DNA from: Massilia soli
GTDB lineage: Bacteria; Pseudomonadota; Gammaproteobacteria; Burkholderiales; Burkholderiaceae_D
Assembly (NCBI RefSeq): GCF_016809835.1
Contig: NZ_JAFBIL020000002.1
Coordinates: 62,001-126,000, forward strand
DNA: 64,000 nt
Direction: 5' to 3'
Shown here piece by piece: positions 1 through 7,531 of the stretch. A program made the position numbers and the translations under genes. How positions within the stretch are numbered: position 1 is the stretch's first letter; the number at the start of each line of letters is the position of its first letter. The notes under the pieces are model-generated. The model did not search any database and was not told where the DNA came from. It saw nothing but the letters and a program-made list of their open reading frames with translations.

Positions 1-120
1 GCGGCCTTGCGCTTCGCTCCAGCGCGCCTGTGGCGCTCGGCGGAATGCTGCTGCTGGCGGCGAGCAGGTGCGCCATCGGGGAGCATGAAAAACCCTGAAG
101 TGAGGACGATCCGCTTCAAG

Positions 121-270
121 GGGCGCGCCAGCGAAACCCGTGATGTCACGCCCATTGAGCCGCCGCTTGCGCTGTGAAGCCGGCAGTGGTTCGTCGCCGA
201 GTCGGCGGGTGACATTGAGGGCTGCGCCAGCAAACCCAGCTGTCACAGCCCTCTAGCCGCCGCTAGCGCT
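121..270. repeat. imperfect ~52 bp direct repeat, possible degenerate origin-region DNA
   Basis: Bases 121-173 and 219-270 are alike: both contain GCGCCAGC, AAACCC, TGTCAC and AGCCGCCGCT in the same order. Between them, near 208-222, is GGTGACATTGAGGGCTG, which resembles an IncP TrfA iteron (TGACA-N2-TGAGGGGC) with a base missing. In IncP-1 plasmids oriV lies on this side of korC. One degenerate iteron is far too little to call an origin, so this is only a repeat of unknown function. No gene is supported in bases 1-358. Confidence 0.35.
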
Positions 271-274
271 AGAT

Positions 275-292
275 TAGGGCAGTTTTGCCCTA
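275..292. promoter_or_regulatory. KorC-type operator upstream of korC
   Basis: The sequence TAGGGCAGTTTTGCCCTA is a perfect inverted repeat with 7-base arms and a 4-base centre. It closely matches the IncP-1 KorC operator as I recall it (TAGGGCA/TGCCCTA arms). It lies 66 bases before korC, and TAGACT at 291-296 could be a -10 box overlapped by the operator. This suggests korC represses itself. The -35 region is not convincing. Confidence 0.7.
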
Positions 293-358
293 GACTGTTA
301 CCTGTACTCGGGTGTTTGACTTGGTCAACGGGCTTATCGGATAAGGAATATACGAAGA

Positions 359-613
359 ATGAACAGCAACATCAGGGGCGCGTGCTTGCAACCTGCAGGA
401 CCTCACTTTCAGCGGCCGAGCGGTGATGAAGTACGCGAAGTACTGCATCTTGCCGGTTTTACAGCTGGTCAGGCATCGAGAGCGGTCGGACTTGGTGCCC
501 AAGGTGACCGGACTGTGCGGCGCTGGATCAGCGAAGAGTCGGCAATCCCCTATGCCTGTTGGGCTTTGCTATGCGAGTTCGCGGGTTTGGGCTGCATCTG
601 GAAGAGCGATTGA
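359..613 (+). CDS. korC: KorC transcriptional repressor
   Basis: This 84-residue protein matches the length (about 85) and pattern I recall for KorC of IncP-1 plasmids. The recognisable core is EVREVLHLAGFTAGQASRAV, followed by GDRTVRRWISE and IPYACWALLCEFAGLG. Residues about 22-55 form a helix-turn-helix. KorC represses the klc and kle operons in IncP-1 plasmids. Here KorC-type palindromes sit upstream of korC itself and upstream of the kleE-like gene, which fits that role. The ATG follows an AAGGAA ribosome-binding site. It is the first gene of the recognisable backbone; klcA and klcB, if present, would lie to the left. Confidence 0.85.
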   Translation: MNSNIRGACLQPAGPHFQRPSGDEVREVLHLAGFTAGQASRAVGLGAQGDRTVRRWISEESAIPYACWALLCEFAGLGCIWKSD

Positions 614-680
614 AAGACGTTTGTACGCCAGGGGAAATTCATGAATGTGTATCAATGTTTAGCTATATATTTCGGCTAAT

Positions 681-697
681 TAGGACATTTTGCCCTA
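681..697. promoter_or_regulatory. KorC-type operator and promoter of the kle-nrdB gene cluster
   Basis: TAGGACATTTTGCCCTA is a 17-base palindrome with one mismatch, the same spacing as the IncP-1 KorC operator. TATACT at 696-701 is a good -10 box overlapping the operator, so bound KorC would block it. No strong -35 is visible. The genes downstream are the kleE-like gene, the DUF3717 gene and nrdB, all on the plus strand with no terminator seen between them. Confidence 0.65.
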
Positions 698-845
698 TAC
701 TGTGTGTATGGACGAGGCACTTATGTCCTGATCGCGGAAGTACCCCGGAATGCTCGGGGGGCTTGGATTGAGCACTGACATACTCAGACGCAGGCGCGGA
801 TACCTGTACCTCCGTTGAACCTGGAAACCGGGAAAGGGTCAAGCC

Positions 846-1157
846 ATGAAGAACGTCATCAAGTTTCCGGCTCCAGAGACCGTGCCGCCCACGACTACGG
901 CAAGCCAGATTGTGCCTGTTGGCCCTGCAGAACAGGAGCGTGGCAATCTAGTCCTCAAAGCTATCTGGGTACTGACTGTCCTGCTGTGGCCTGTGCTCCG
1001 TTACGTCGTCATTCTCGATTGCGTCTACCAGTTCTTCCGCATGCTCTGGTTCTGGGATACCCCAGGCACTTACGCCGGGTTCACTTTCATGCTTCACTTT
1101 GCGGTTCTGACCGGCCTGACCTGGTTCGTTTCTGTGTATCAGCCAAAGGGTCTTTGA
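846..1157 (+). CDS. KleE-like small membrane protein
   Basis: This 103-residue protein begins with MKNVIKFP, reminiscent of the KIVKFP start of IncP-1 KleE. A Pro/Thr-rich stretch follows, then two or three hydrophobic segments (about residues 36-65 and 75-97), so it should sit in the inner membrane. KleE is a stable-inheritance protein of unknown mechanism. The position right after a KorC-type operator, where the kle operon lies in IncP-1 plasmids, supports the call; sequence similarity past the N-terminus is weak. The start has a GGGAAAGGG ribosome-binding site. Confidence 0.55.
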   Translation: MKNVIKFPAPETVPPTTTASQIVPVGPAEQERGNLVLKAIWVLTVLLWPVLRYVVILDCVYQFFRMLWFWDTPGTYAGFTFMLHFAVLTGLTWFVSVYQPKGL

Positions 1158-1181
1158 TTGGTGGTTTAGCTGGAGAAAGTC

Positions 1182-1475
1182 ATGACCGTCATCACGATCG
1201 TGCAACTTGAGTCTGCTATCAATCGCGCCCGGGATCAGCACCCTCCGATCGACTGTGTTTTGCACTGGAGCGTAAAGATGTTGGCCGAAGTCTATAGCCA
1301 GATGATCTACCAGAAAGCATCGACGTTAGAGCTGGACAACTTGCCGAATTCAATTAGGGATGAGGTATTCCTGTGGATACCTGGAGACGTCGAGCCTTTC
1401 GTTGCTGGAACCTCGCAGGCATGTTCCTATCGCACTGGTGATCCTGGCTTTGATTCATGTGAGGCGTGCCAGTAA
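1182..1475 (+). CDS. DUF3717 family protein
   Basis: This 97-residue protein has the pattern of DUF3717, a small family common in Burkholderiales: MTVITIVQLESAINRARDQHP, then LAEVYSQMIYQKAST and a short helical end. The usual cysteine-containing middle (PE-aLaevYa) is recognisable. The C-terminus adds a tail with three cysteines (ACSY, SCEACQ). Function is unknown. It starts 24 bases after the kleE-like gene behind a GGAGAAAG site and is probably co-transcribed with it and with nrdB. Confidence 0.7.
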   Translation: MTVITIVQLESAINRARDQHPPIDCVLHWSVKMLAEVYSQMIYQKASTLELDNLPNSIRDEVFLWIPGDVEPFVAGTSQACSYRTGDPGFDSCEACQ

Positions 1476-1535
1476 TACTGGTCCGGCTCGTGACGGCTGA
1501 ACGCAATCTCTCATTTGTGTGCAAAGAAGACGATC

Positions 1536-2639
1536 ATGTTGACTTGGGATGATGAACGACCTGGCCAGGAAGGGACAACTCCGGCTCAATCGATGCCATC
1601 GGACGGTGCGGGGTTGCTCGCCAAGCGTGTCAACGCCGATGACAAGCGCATCATCAACGGTAAGACTGACGTTAATCAGCTTGTCCCGTTCAAGTACAAG
1701 TGGGCATGGGACAAGTACTTGGCCGGCTGCGCGAACCACTGGATGCCACAAGAAGTGAACATGCAGCGTGACATCGAGCTTTGGAAGAATCCGGCCGGCT
1801 TGACGGATGACGAGCGTCGCTTGGTCAAGCGCAACCTTGGTTTCTTTGTGACGGCTGATTCCCTTGCCGCCAATAATATTGTGCTCGGCACTTACCGCCA
1901 CATCACGGCACCCGAATGCCGCCAGTATCTGCTTCGCCAGGCTTTTGAAGAAGCGATCCATACACACGCTTACCAGTACATTGTTGAGTCGCTGGGCCTA
2001 GACGAGCAGGAGATTTTCAATGCCTACAATGAAGTGCCGTCGATCCGCGACAAGGACCAGTTCCTGATTCCATTTATCGATACCTTAACCGATCCGGCGT
2101 TTAAAACGGGTACGGTTGAGGCCGACCAAAAGCTGCTTCGCTCGCTTATCGTGTTTGCCTGCCTGATGGAAGGCTTGTTTTTCTACGTCGGTTTTACACA
2201 GATCCTCGCGCTTGGTCGACAGAACAAGATGACTGGCGCCGCCGAACAGTACCATTACATCCTGCGCGACGAGTCGATGCACTGCAACTTCGGCATAGAC
2301 CTCATCAATGCCGTCAAGGGCGAGAACCAGGATTTGTGGACGCCCACCTTCCGTAAAGAGATCCGTACCCTGTTCTTGGACGCTGTTGAGCTGGAATACC
2401 GCTACGCGGAGGACACCATGCCGCGGGGCGTGCTGGGGTTGAACGCGGCGATGTTCCAGGGTTACCTGCGCTTTATTGCCAATCGTCGCGCAGTGCAGAT
2501 CGGCCTCGATCCACTGTTCGCGAACGAAGCAAATCCGTTCCCGTGGATGAGTGAAATGATCGATCTAAAGAAGGAACGAAATTTCTTTGAAACACGCGTG
2601 ACCGAATATCAGACCGGAGGTGCGCTGAGTTGGGAATGA
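1536..2639 (+). CDS. nrdB: orphan class Ia ribonucleotide reductase beta subunit
   Basis: NrdB carries the diiron-tyrosyl radical cofactor that the alpha subunit needs to reduce ribonucleoside diphosphates. This 367-residue protein looks intact. The ligand set is visible: D108 (TAD), E139 and H142 (EEAIH), E212 (MEGLFF), E246 and H249 (RDESMH). The radical tyrosine is Y146, four residues after H142 as in E. coli. The C-terminal tail ending GALSWE is the alpha-subunit docking peptide. The ATG at 1536 gives the MLTWDDE start usual in Burkholderiales; an upstream TTG at 1515 is unlikely. No nrdA is in the window. It lies between DUF3717 and the korA promoter, probably within the KorC-controlled transcript, and is not a normal part of an IncP control region. 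Confidence 0.93.
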   Translation: MLTWDDERPGQEGTTPAQSMPSDGAGLLAKRVNADDKRIINGKTDVNQLVPFKYKWAWDKYLAGCANHWMPQEVNMQRDIELWKNPAGLTDDERRLVKRNLGFFVTADSLAANNIVLGTYRHITAPECRQYLLRQAFEEAIHTHAYQYIVESLGLDEQEIFNAYNEVPSIRDKDQFLIPFIDTLTDPAFKTGTVEADQKLLRSLIVFACLMEGLFFYVGFTQILALGRQNKMTGAAEQYHYILRDESMHCNFGIDLINAVKGENQDLWTPTFRKEIRTLFLDAVELEYRYAEDTMPRGVLGLNAAMFQGYLRFIANRRAVQIGLDPLFANEANPFPWMSEMIDLKKERNFFETRVTEYQTGGALSWE

Positions 2640-2676
2640 CCAGCTGCGAGGTGATGCAGCAAGCGTCACAGTAGAC

Positions 2677-2723
2677 TTTAGCCGCTAAATTCATTTGAGA
2701 TGTCAGTAAAGTTTCGCTAAATA
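2677..2723 (+). promoter_or_regulatory. korA-korB promoter with KorB and KorA-like operators
   Basis: A perfect KorB operator, TTTAGCCGCTAAA, is at 2677-2689. A promoter follows: TTGAGA at 2695-2700, 17 bases, then TAAATA at 2718-2723. GTTTCGCTAAAT at 2711-2722 overlaps the -10 and differs at two positions from the IncP-1 KorA operator GTTTAGCTAAAC. The layout (KorB site upstream, KorA site over the -10) is that of the autoregulated korA promoter of IncP-1 plasmids. Confidence 0.7.
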
Positions 2724-2794
2724 ATTGATATGATCGCTGGCTGACACCCGCAATTTTCAACCGAGGCGCGGAGCGATGACCATTGGGGAACCGG

Positions 2795-3100
2795 ATGAAG
2801 AAGCGGGTAACCGAGGCACAGTTCCAGACAAGCATCATGGACCTGGAAGTAGGCCAGCAGACAATCGAGATAGCGCGAGGCGTCTTGGTGGAAGGGCTGC
2901 AGCAATCGAGCTTCGTAAGAACGCTGGGCCTGACCAGGGGCGCAGTATCGCAAGCCGTCAATCGGGTTTGGACGGCCCACCTGGAGAAGAGCCTGCCAGA
3001 AGGTTACGAGCGAGTCTCAGTGGTACTGCCAGAACAGCAGGCGTTCATCGTGAAGAAATGGGCACAGCAAGCCGCCTTGAAACGGGAATCCAAACAATGA
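2795..3100 (+). CDS. korA: KorA global repressor
   Basis: This 101-residue protein has the length of IncP-1 KorA and its signature regions: MKKRVTEAQFQ, LEVGQQTIEIARGVLVEG and the helix-turn-helix LGLTRGAVSQAVNRVW at about residues 38-53. The C-terminal dimerisation part (GYERVSVVLPEQQAFIVKKW) resembles that of TrbA at 30,583. KorA co-represses plasmid promoters with KorB. The ATG at 2795 is chosen over an upstream TTG at 2783 because it gives the family start MKKR. Its stop overlaps the korB start (ATGA). In IncP-1 plasmids korA lies inside incC in another frame; here no incC surrounds it. Confidence 0.92.
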   Translation: MKKRVTEAQFQTSIMDLEVGQQTIEIARGVLVEGLQQSSFVRTLGLTRGAVSQAVNRVWTAHLEKSLPEGYERVSVVLPEQQAFIVKKWAQQAALKRESKQ

Positions 3101-4089
3101 AAATTGGTGCAGCAGCGCGGCAAACGGACCCGGCACCCGCCGCGGCGCCAGCGGAGGCTACAGCGGTACCGCGCGATCGCGGGCCGCTGATGATTTCGAT
3201 CGACCTGATTGACGAGGACCCCGAGCAGCCGCGTTCGGCTGACAATCCCGGCTTCCGGCCGGAGAGCATCCAGGAGCTGGCCAACAGCTTTGGACCCAAA
3301 GGGCCGAAGACGCCATTGTCCCTGCGCGATAATCCTAAGGAGTCGGGGCGCTACATCATCAACCACGGTCATCGCCGTTTCCGTGCCTGCAAGGTCAAGA
3401 AGCTGGATGAGGTACCGGCATTCATCGACAACGACTACGACGTCGACGACCAGATCATCGAGAACATTCAGCGTGAGGGCCAGTCTCCGCGAGAAATTGC
3501 GGAGCGCATTGGCATCAAGCAGGCTGCGGGCGCGAAGAACAAGGACATCGCGGCACGCTGGGGCAAATCCGGATCATGGGTTACTCAGTATGCGACCCTG
3601 CTGGATCTTCCAGAGCCGATCGCAGCTGTGTTTAATGCCGGCCGGGCGAATGACGTCACCGTGGTCAACGAGCTCGTGACTGCCTATAAGGGCAATCCCG
3701 AAGAGGTCACGGATTGGCTGAGTGTTCCAACCCAGGAAATCAGCCGTGGCGAGGTCAGGCTGCTGCGCGAGTTCCTGGCTGAGAAGAACAAAGGAGGTTC
3801 AACCATGCGTGATCCAAATACGCTGGATATTGTCTTTGGTGAAACGGACGCTGAAGCCGACGAGGGCGCGCAAGGCGACAAGCCTAAGAAGGAAAAGGGA
3901 CGCAATACTGACCCGGACAAGCTTAAAAAGGCGATCGTACAGGTCGAGCATGACGGACGTCCAGCTCGCCTCATGCTGAGCAAGCGCCCGCCGGCCGAAG
4001 GCTACGCATGGATCAAGTACGAAGACGATGGCCAGCAATTTGAAGCCAGCCTGACCGATGTGCGGCTCGTTGCTTTGATCGAAGGATAG
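3097..4089 (+). CDS. korB: KorB, ParB-family global repressor
   Basis: KorB binds TTTAGC(C/G)GCTAAA sites and represses many plasmid promoters; in IncP-1 it also works with IncC in partition. With the ATG at 3097 the protein is 330 residues, slightly shorter than IncP-1 KorB (about 358). Visible are IDLIDEDPEQPRSADNPGF (residues 35-53), the ParB nucleotide box NHGHRRFRA (89-98), a central helix-turn-helix domain (about 125-170), and a C-terminal SH3-like dimer domain ending EASLTDVRLVALIEG. A larger frame open from 2776 overlaps korA and is rejected. Six perfect KorB sites lie in this window. IncC, its usual ATPase partner, is absent here. Confidence 0.95.
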   Translation: MKIGAAARQTDPAPAAAPAEATAVPRDRGPLMISIDLIDEDPEQPRSADNPGFRPESIQELANSFGPKGPKTPLSLRDNPKESGRYIINHGHRRFRACKVKKLDEVPAFIDNDYDVDDQIIENIQREGQSPREIAERIGIKQAAGAKNKDIAARWGKSGSWVTQYATLLDLPEPIAAVFNAGRANDVTVVNELVTAYKGNPEEVTDWLSVPTQEISRGEVRLLREFLAEKNKGGSTMRDPNTLDIVFGETDAEADEGAQGDKPKKEKGRNTDPDKLKKAIVQVEHDGRPARLMLSKRPPAEGYAWIKYEDDGQQFEASLTDVRLVALIEG

Positions 4090-4197
4090 GTGCTTTTCGA
4101 CCATGCCGGCGTGTCGTCACGCCATCATGGTCGTGCATCTAGCAGGCGGCTCGCCATCACATTGCTGGGTCCAACATTTGCTATGTCAGACATCAAG

Positions 4198-4221
4198 AAC
4201 TCGCACCAGCGAGTTTTTTTT
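4198..4221 (+). terminator. rho-independent terminator after korB
   Basis: AACTCGC (4198-4204), loop ACCA, GCGAGTT (4209-4215), then a run of eight T. It ends the korA-korB transcript about 110 bases after korB. Confidence 0.85.
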
Positions 4222-4550
4222 CGCCTGATTAATTGGCCCGGGCGCGAACAGACACGCCAGCACCTGGCACTCCGCGGCCAGGAGGCACGTGCAAGGGAAC
4301 AGACAACCAACTGCGGGGTCAGATGATTCGACCGGAGTGCAAAATTCGCTGTTGCTGCAGACAGTCAAGCCTTCCGGCAAGGAATAGGGTTTCAATGGAT
4401 ATGTCGGGTCGTCATCGATCCGGCAGAAGGCGGCAAAACAGCCTACGATTTCGCACTGCTTATGCTTTAATCGGCTAGAATGGCTTGCTTGATTGTAATC
4501 AAATCTCCTATGCCACCCGCCCGCATCCATCCAATTCGACGGAGACTGTC
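4222..4550. other. intergenic stretch without a supported gene
   Basis: In IncP-1 plasmids korF, korG and kfrA would follow korB. None of these is recognisable here. Open frames in this stretch are short, with poor coding character. It presumably contains the promoter of the kfrB-like gene, but I see no clear boxes. Confidence 0.5.
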
Positions 4551-4895
4551 ATGAAGCAGCGCCTTCTTGTAATGAACGGCCAGCGCCTTCTACAGATCGA
4601 GAAAGAGGGCCAGTGGGCGACTGATAAGGTGGAGAAGGCCGGGGCATTGAAGCCTGGCATCTACAACATTCACTTGGCCGTTCAGGCGGACAAAGCCAAG
4701 ACGCACGAAGGGATGATCATCTACCATGACCACACGCATATTTATCAGCAGACCGGTAAATCATTCGTAAAGCACGCTCTCTCTGATTTCGATAAAGTAC
4801 CTGAGATCGGCAGTAATTCCAGCATTAGATATGAGCAGGGCGCTGCTCAGTCGTCGCAGTCCACATCGCTCAAACTGGGCCGAGGAATCTCTTGA
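4551..4895 (+). CDS. kfrB: KfrB-domain protein
   Basis: This 114-residue protein begins MKQRLLVMNGQRLLQIEKEG and runs on through ALKPGIYNIHLA. Residues about 50-95 form a KfrB domain: an exchange of short strands with HEGMIIYHDHTHIYQQTGKS and FDKVPEIGS-SIRYEQG. KfrB proteins are associated with KfrA and KfrC, which improve stability of IncP plasmids. The ATG follows GGAGACTGTC; an upstream frame from 4485 is not needed. A KorB operator lies 6 bases after the stop, between this gene and the kfrC-like gene. Confidence 0.72.
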   Translation: MKQRLLVMNGQRLLQIEKEGQWATDKVEKAGALKPGIYNIHLAVQADKAKTHEGMIIYHDHTHIYQQTGKSFVKHALSDFDKVPEIGSNSSIRYEQGAAQSSQSTSLKLGRGIS

Positions 4896-4900
4896 TCGAC

Positions 4901-4913
4901 TTTAGCCGCTAAA
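4901..4913. promoter_or_regulatory. KorB operator between kfrB and kfrC
   Basis: Perfect TTTAGCCGCTAAA, 14 bases before the ATG of the kfrC-like gene and next to its GGAG ribosome-binding site. Confidence 0.85.
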
Positions 4914-4926
4914 ATCGGAGGCAGTC

Positions 4927-5547
4927 ATGGATCAGAAGCAGAGGCACCTACAGCAACAAACGAGGCCCGGGCAGGCCGGCATTCAGGCCCAGGACGCCGA
5001 GGCCCAAGCCGACGGCTTGATGGAGCGAAGCCGGGAACTGCAGGTCGAGCAGGCCGCATTGGCCGAATTCAACACGGTTGAGGAATCGTACGGAACGGCG
5101 CTCGCGGTCCAGATCGAGGCGAAACATGACCAAGCTGAACGGATCGAGGACCGGCTTGAAAAGCTTATCGAACAGCAAGCATCAAAACTGCAGCAGTGCC
5201 GATCGGAACAGCCTGCCCTGATCGCGTTGCCTGGTGCACGTGCGCGCTGGCAGCAGAAATTGGAGCAGCAGCAGAGTACGATGCAGCGGTTACAGGGACG
5301 TCTGGAAGGAGTGCGTGAGATCAAGGATGGCATGAGCATCCACGGGCCGCGAATCGAGGAACTTGCAATTCGCAGGCTTCGTCATCAGGATCCTGGCTTG
5401 GCTTCGCAATGGGCCGAACTTCAAGAGGCTCAACGATTGAACCAGGCGCACCAGCGCCGGATGCAGAAAGAGAAAGAGCAGCGGGAGCAGCAGCGAACAG
5501 CTGCCGGATTGTCGCAGACGTTGACGATAAGCAATCGACTAGTCTAG
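4927..5547 (+). CDS. kfrC: KfrC-family coiled-coil protein
   Basis: This 206-residue protein is mostly charged alpha-helix and predicted coiled coil, rich in Gln and Glu. The C-terminal block VREIKDGMSIHGPRIEELAIRRL matches the pattern I recall for KfrC of IncP plasmids (IREGMGLHSPRIEELATRK). KfrC works with KfrA and KfrB in stable inheritance, possibly through a filament or partition complex. It follows the KfrB-domain gene with a KorB operator between them. It is convergent with traM, 53 bases away. KfrA, the DNA-binding member, is not seen in the window. Confidence 0.7.
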   Translation: MDQKQRHLQQQTRPGQAGIQAQDAEAQADGLMERSRELQVEQAALAEFNTVEESYGTALAVQIEAKHDQAERIEDRLEKLIEQQASKLQQCRSEQPALIALPGARARWQQKLEQQQSTMQRLQGRLEGVREIKDGMSIHGPRIEELAIRRLRHQDPGLASQWAELQEAQRLNQAHQRRMQKEKEQREQQRTAAGLSQTLTISNRLV

Positions 5548-5600
5548 CAAATTGACCGCGCTCGCGCGCGGCAGTCCAGCAGTTGCCGCTACGTGGTCGA

Positions 5601-6032
5601 TCACGAACCAGCCCACAGCACGATCGCCGCAGCAAACAGCGTCGCGCACGACGCGAACACATTAAGCCAGGCGATCGTGCGGGCCTGTTGAACACGAAAC
5701 GCAGACCCACTCAACGCCGTACTCACCTCGGCCGCCACAGCTGCCGCGGCCTTCTTAGCGCCGTCCTGCATCAGCTGCTCCATCGCACCTTTGCTGGCAT
5801 CGAGTGCAGCATTCAGGATGCGCTCGGCCTTTTCCTTGGCGTCATTTCCCCAACGCTGGGACAGCAGTTCGAGCTCTTCCTTGAACTGGTCCAGCTGCAC
5901 CTGGTGGGCCTTTGAGCTTTCCTGCATCAGCCTCAGATTAATCGTCTGCAGTACCAGGATCGGATCATCCCGGCCTACTACGATGCCGTGCTTCTCGGCG
6001 ATCTCCCGTATTAAGGCGTCGAACTGGTCCAT
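5601..6032 (-). CDS. traM: TraM, conjugal transfer protein
   Basis: This 143-residue protein matches IncP TraM in length and sequence: LIREIAEKHGIVVGRDDPIL, then LQLDQFKEELE-like helices, AERILNAALDASKGAMEQLMQDGAKKAA, and a C-terminal hydrophobic segment (about residues 118-140) that anchors it in the membrane. TraM is part of the IncP leader operon traK-traL-traM transcribed away from oriT. Its exact function is not settled. Its ATG overlaps the stop codon of traL. Confidence 0.9.
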   Translation of the reverse strand: MDQFDALIREIAEKHGIVVGRDDPILVLQTINLRLMQESSKAHQVQLDQFKEELELLSQRWGNDAKEKAERILNAALDASKGAMEQLMQDGAKKAAAAVAAEVSTALSGSAFRVQQARTIAWLNVFASCATLFAAAIVLWAGS

Positions 6033-6760
6033 CAGAGCACCATGGAACTGTCAAGTTGTGCGAAGACTTGGGCCTTGATGATTTTCAGCCGTTGCCGGGT
6101 CATGATGGTCAGCGAGTCGAGCGCGAGCGCTTCATCGAAGGTCAGGCGCTGCTGCAGCATTTCGGACAGGTCGCGGCCATACGTTTCTTCCTTGAGGGTT
6201 GGAAGCCGCACGATCGCCGATACCCTGGCCTTGTTGTTCACGTACGCCTTCATCTGCTCAAACGACTTACCTTCATGTTCGATCGGGCCGTAGTACGGGT
6301 TCAGCCACACCACGAACATGGTGTTTTCGGGAAACTGCGTCACAAGCTGGTTGAACCCGCTGACGGTATCGACCAAGGCCTGACCCCCGGTAATGACAGT
6401 GTGGACCACCAGGTCGCGGCCCATCTCCGCCAACAACGCTGGTACCTGGTTGCTGATGAGGTAGTGCGAAAGCGGCACGAACGAGGATGCGCCATTGTCG
6501 ATCACCACATCACCACAGGCGGCCGCGACCATTTCGATCAGCTCGTCAAAGCTGCGCGGGTTGATCTCGTCGTTCTCCATGATATTAAGGCGCTTAACGT
6601 TGAGGCCCTTGTAGCTATGAAAGGTTGCATTGACAGGATCCGTGTCGATATTCGTCGGCGCCAGTCCCTTGCTTGCCAGGTACTGCGCCAAAAACGCGGC
6701 GTCGGTCGATTTTCCGACTCCGCCTTTTCCCTGCAGCTTTATATGTACTTTCGGCTTCAT
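6032..6760 (-). CDS. traL: TraL, P-loop ATPase of the conjugation leader operon
   Basis: This 242-residue protein closely follows IncP TraL: the Walker A LQGKGGVGKS is at residues 8-17, followed by DTDPVNATFHSYK, DVVIDNGASSFVPLSHYLI and FVVWLNPYYGPIEHEGKSFEQMK. It belongs to the ParA/MinD-like ATPases but is a transfer protein, not the partition protein IncC. The ATG at 6760 shares its A with the traK stop and gives MKPKVHI, matching the family; a GTG three bases upstream is possible. Its role in transfer is poorly known. Confidence 0.93.
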   Translation of the reverse strand: MKPKVHIKLQGKGGVGKSTDAAFLAQYLASKGLAPTNIDTDPVNATFHSYKGLNVKRLNIMENDEINPRSFDELIEMVAAACGDVVIDNGASSFVPLSHYLISNQVPALLAEMGRDLVVHTVITGGQALVDTVSGFNQLVTQFPENTMFVVWLNPYYGPIEHEGKSFEQMKAYVNNKARVSAIVRLPTLKEETYGRDLSEMLQQRLTFDEALALDSLTIMTRQRLKIIKAQVFAQLDSSMVL

Positions 6761-7176
6761 CACATTAGCTCCTTAATGTTCGGTGCTGGGTTGAAGGTAA
6801 ATCCGGCCGGTTCACTGGCGGCCGGCGCGGCTCGTTGGTGCGGGATGGGTTTCGACGGAACAGGTTTGTCAGCAGCATTGCGCAGATGCGCTTTCCGAAA
6901 GGTTGGGACGTTGGCGGCCTGGCTGGTCGCGAGCACAGGCTGGTCGACCGAGCGAAGGTAGCGGTTGACATAGTTAAGGAAGGTGTCATAACCGAACTCG
7001 ATCCGTTTGCTGTCGTGCATATGTGCCCACACGGTTTTGACAGCGTACCCCTCATCCAGGGCCTGCCTCACATCGTCGCGCACGGCCAGGAATGCGACCA
7101 GGTTCTTGTCGCGTCTGGTCGGGGCCGGCCGGCGCTTTACCCACTCGGCCAGCTGTTCTGTATATGACTTAGCCAT
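6760..7176 (-). CDS. traK: TraK, oriT-binding accessory protein
   Basis: TraK binds the leader side of oriT in IncP plasmids and bends it to help the relaxosome. The 138-residue protein has the IncP start (MAKSYTEQLAEWVKRR), KNLVAFLAVRDDVRQALDEGYAVKTVW and the C-terminal GFTFNPAPNIKELM. A Pro/Ala-rich linker lies between them. It is the first gene of the traKLM leader operon, divergent from traJ, with oriT in the 355-base gap. Confidence 0.9.
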   Translation of the reverse strand: MAKSYTEQLAEWVKRRPAPTRRDKNLVAFLAVRDDVRQALDEGYAVKTVWAHMHDSKRIEFGYDTFLNYVNRYLRSVDQPVLATSQAANVPTFRKAHLRNAADKPVPSKPIPHQRAAPAASEPAGFTFNPAPNIKELM

Positions 7177-7359
7177 GTCGCCTTTCTTGCCCTACTGGAT
7201 GTTGCTTTGTTTGGGTGTAACCCGCCTACGCTTGGGTCTAAGTATAGGCTCAGCTGCCGAAGTTTTCGCTATATCCGCTGAAAAAACTACCTGTTTTCTT
7301 GACGAAGTCGAGGTTAAATCGAAAGTCGGGTGGTACCCTGACTTGGCGTAATCGGCTCG

Positions 7360-7480
7360 TAGAGGCGGGCAGGATAGGTGAAGTTAGCTAACCAGCGGAG
7401 CTGGTTATCTATCTTCCCATTCCCTTATTCGCGCCTTCGGCGCTCAACGGGATCCTGCTCTGCGAGGCCAGCCGGCTGCC
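7360..7480 (-). other. oriT: IncP-type origin of transfer (oriT)
   Basis: Read on the minus strand, 7384-7366 is ACTTCACCTATCCTGCCCG, the RK2 nic region. The nick is expected in ATCCTG/CCCG, opposite the 7370/7369 junction. An inverted repeat TAACCAGC-GGA-GCTGGTTA (7389-7407) sits where RK2 has the TraJ-binding hairpin, but with a different sequence. A second block at 7425-7478 closely matches the RK2 segment with AATAAGGGA, a short hairpin (GCGCC-TTC-GGCGC), CCCGTTGAGC and GAGCAGGAT. So the nick site is conserved while the TraJ recognition hairpin has diverged. Confidence 0.92.
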
Positions 7481-7502
7481 GCCGTCGATAAGCGTACGCA
7501 GC

Positions 7503-7515
7503 TTTAGCCGCTAAA
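7503..7515. promoter_or_regulatory. KorB operator upstream of traJ
   Basis: Perfect TTTAGCCGCTAAA, 16 bases before the traJ ATG, between oriT and traJ. It would put the relaxosome operon under KorB control. Confidence 0.85.
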
Positions 7516-7531
7516 GAACCTGGAGGCCGTC

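Noticed and set aside
6032-6760. TraL as a partition ATPase (IncC/ParA)
   Set aside because: The sequence follows TraL (IDNGASSFVPLSHYL, WLNPYYGPIEHEGKS) and lies in the traKLM leader operon.
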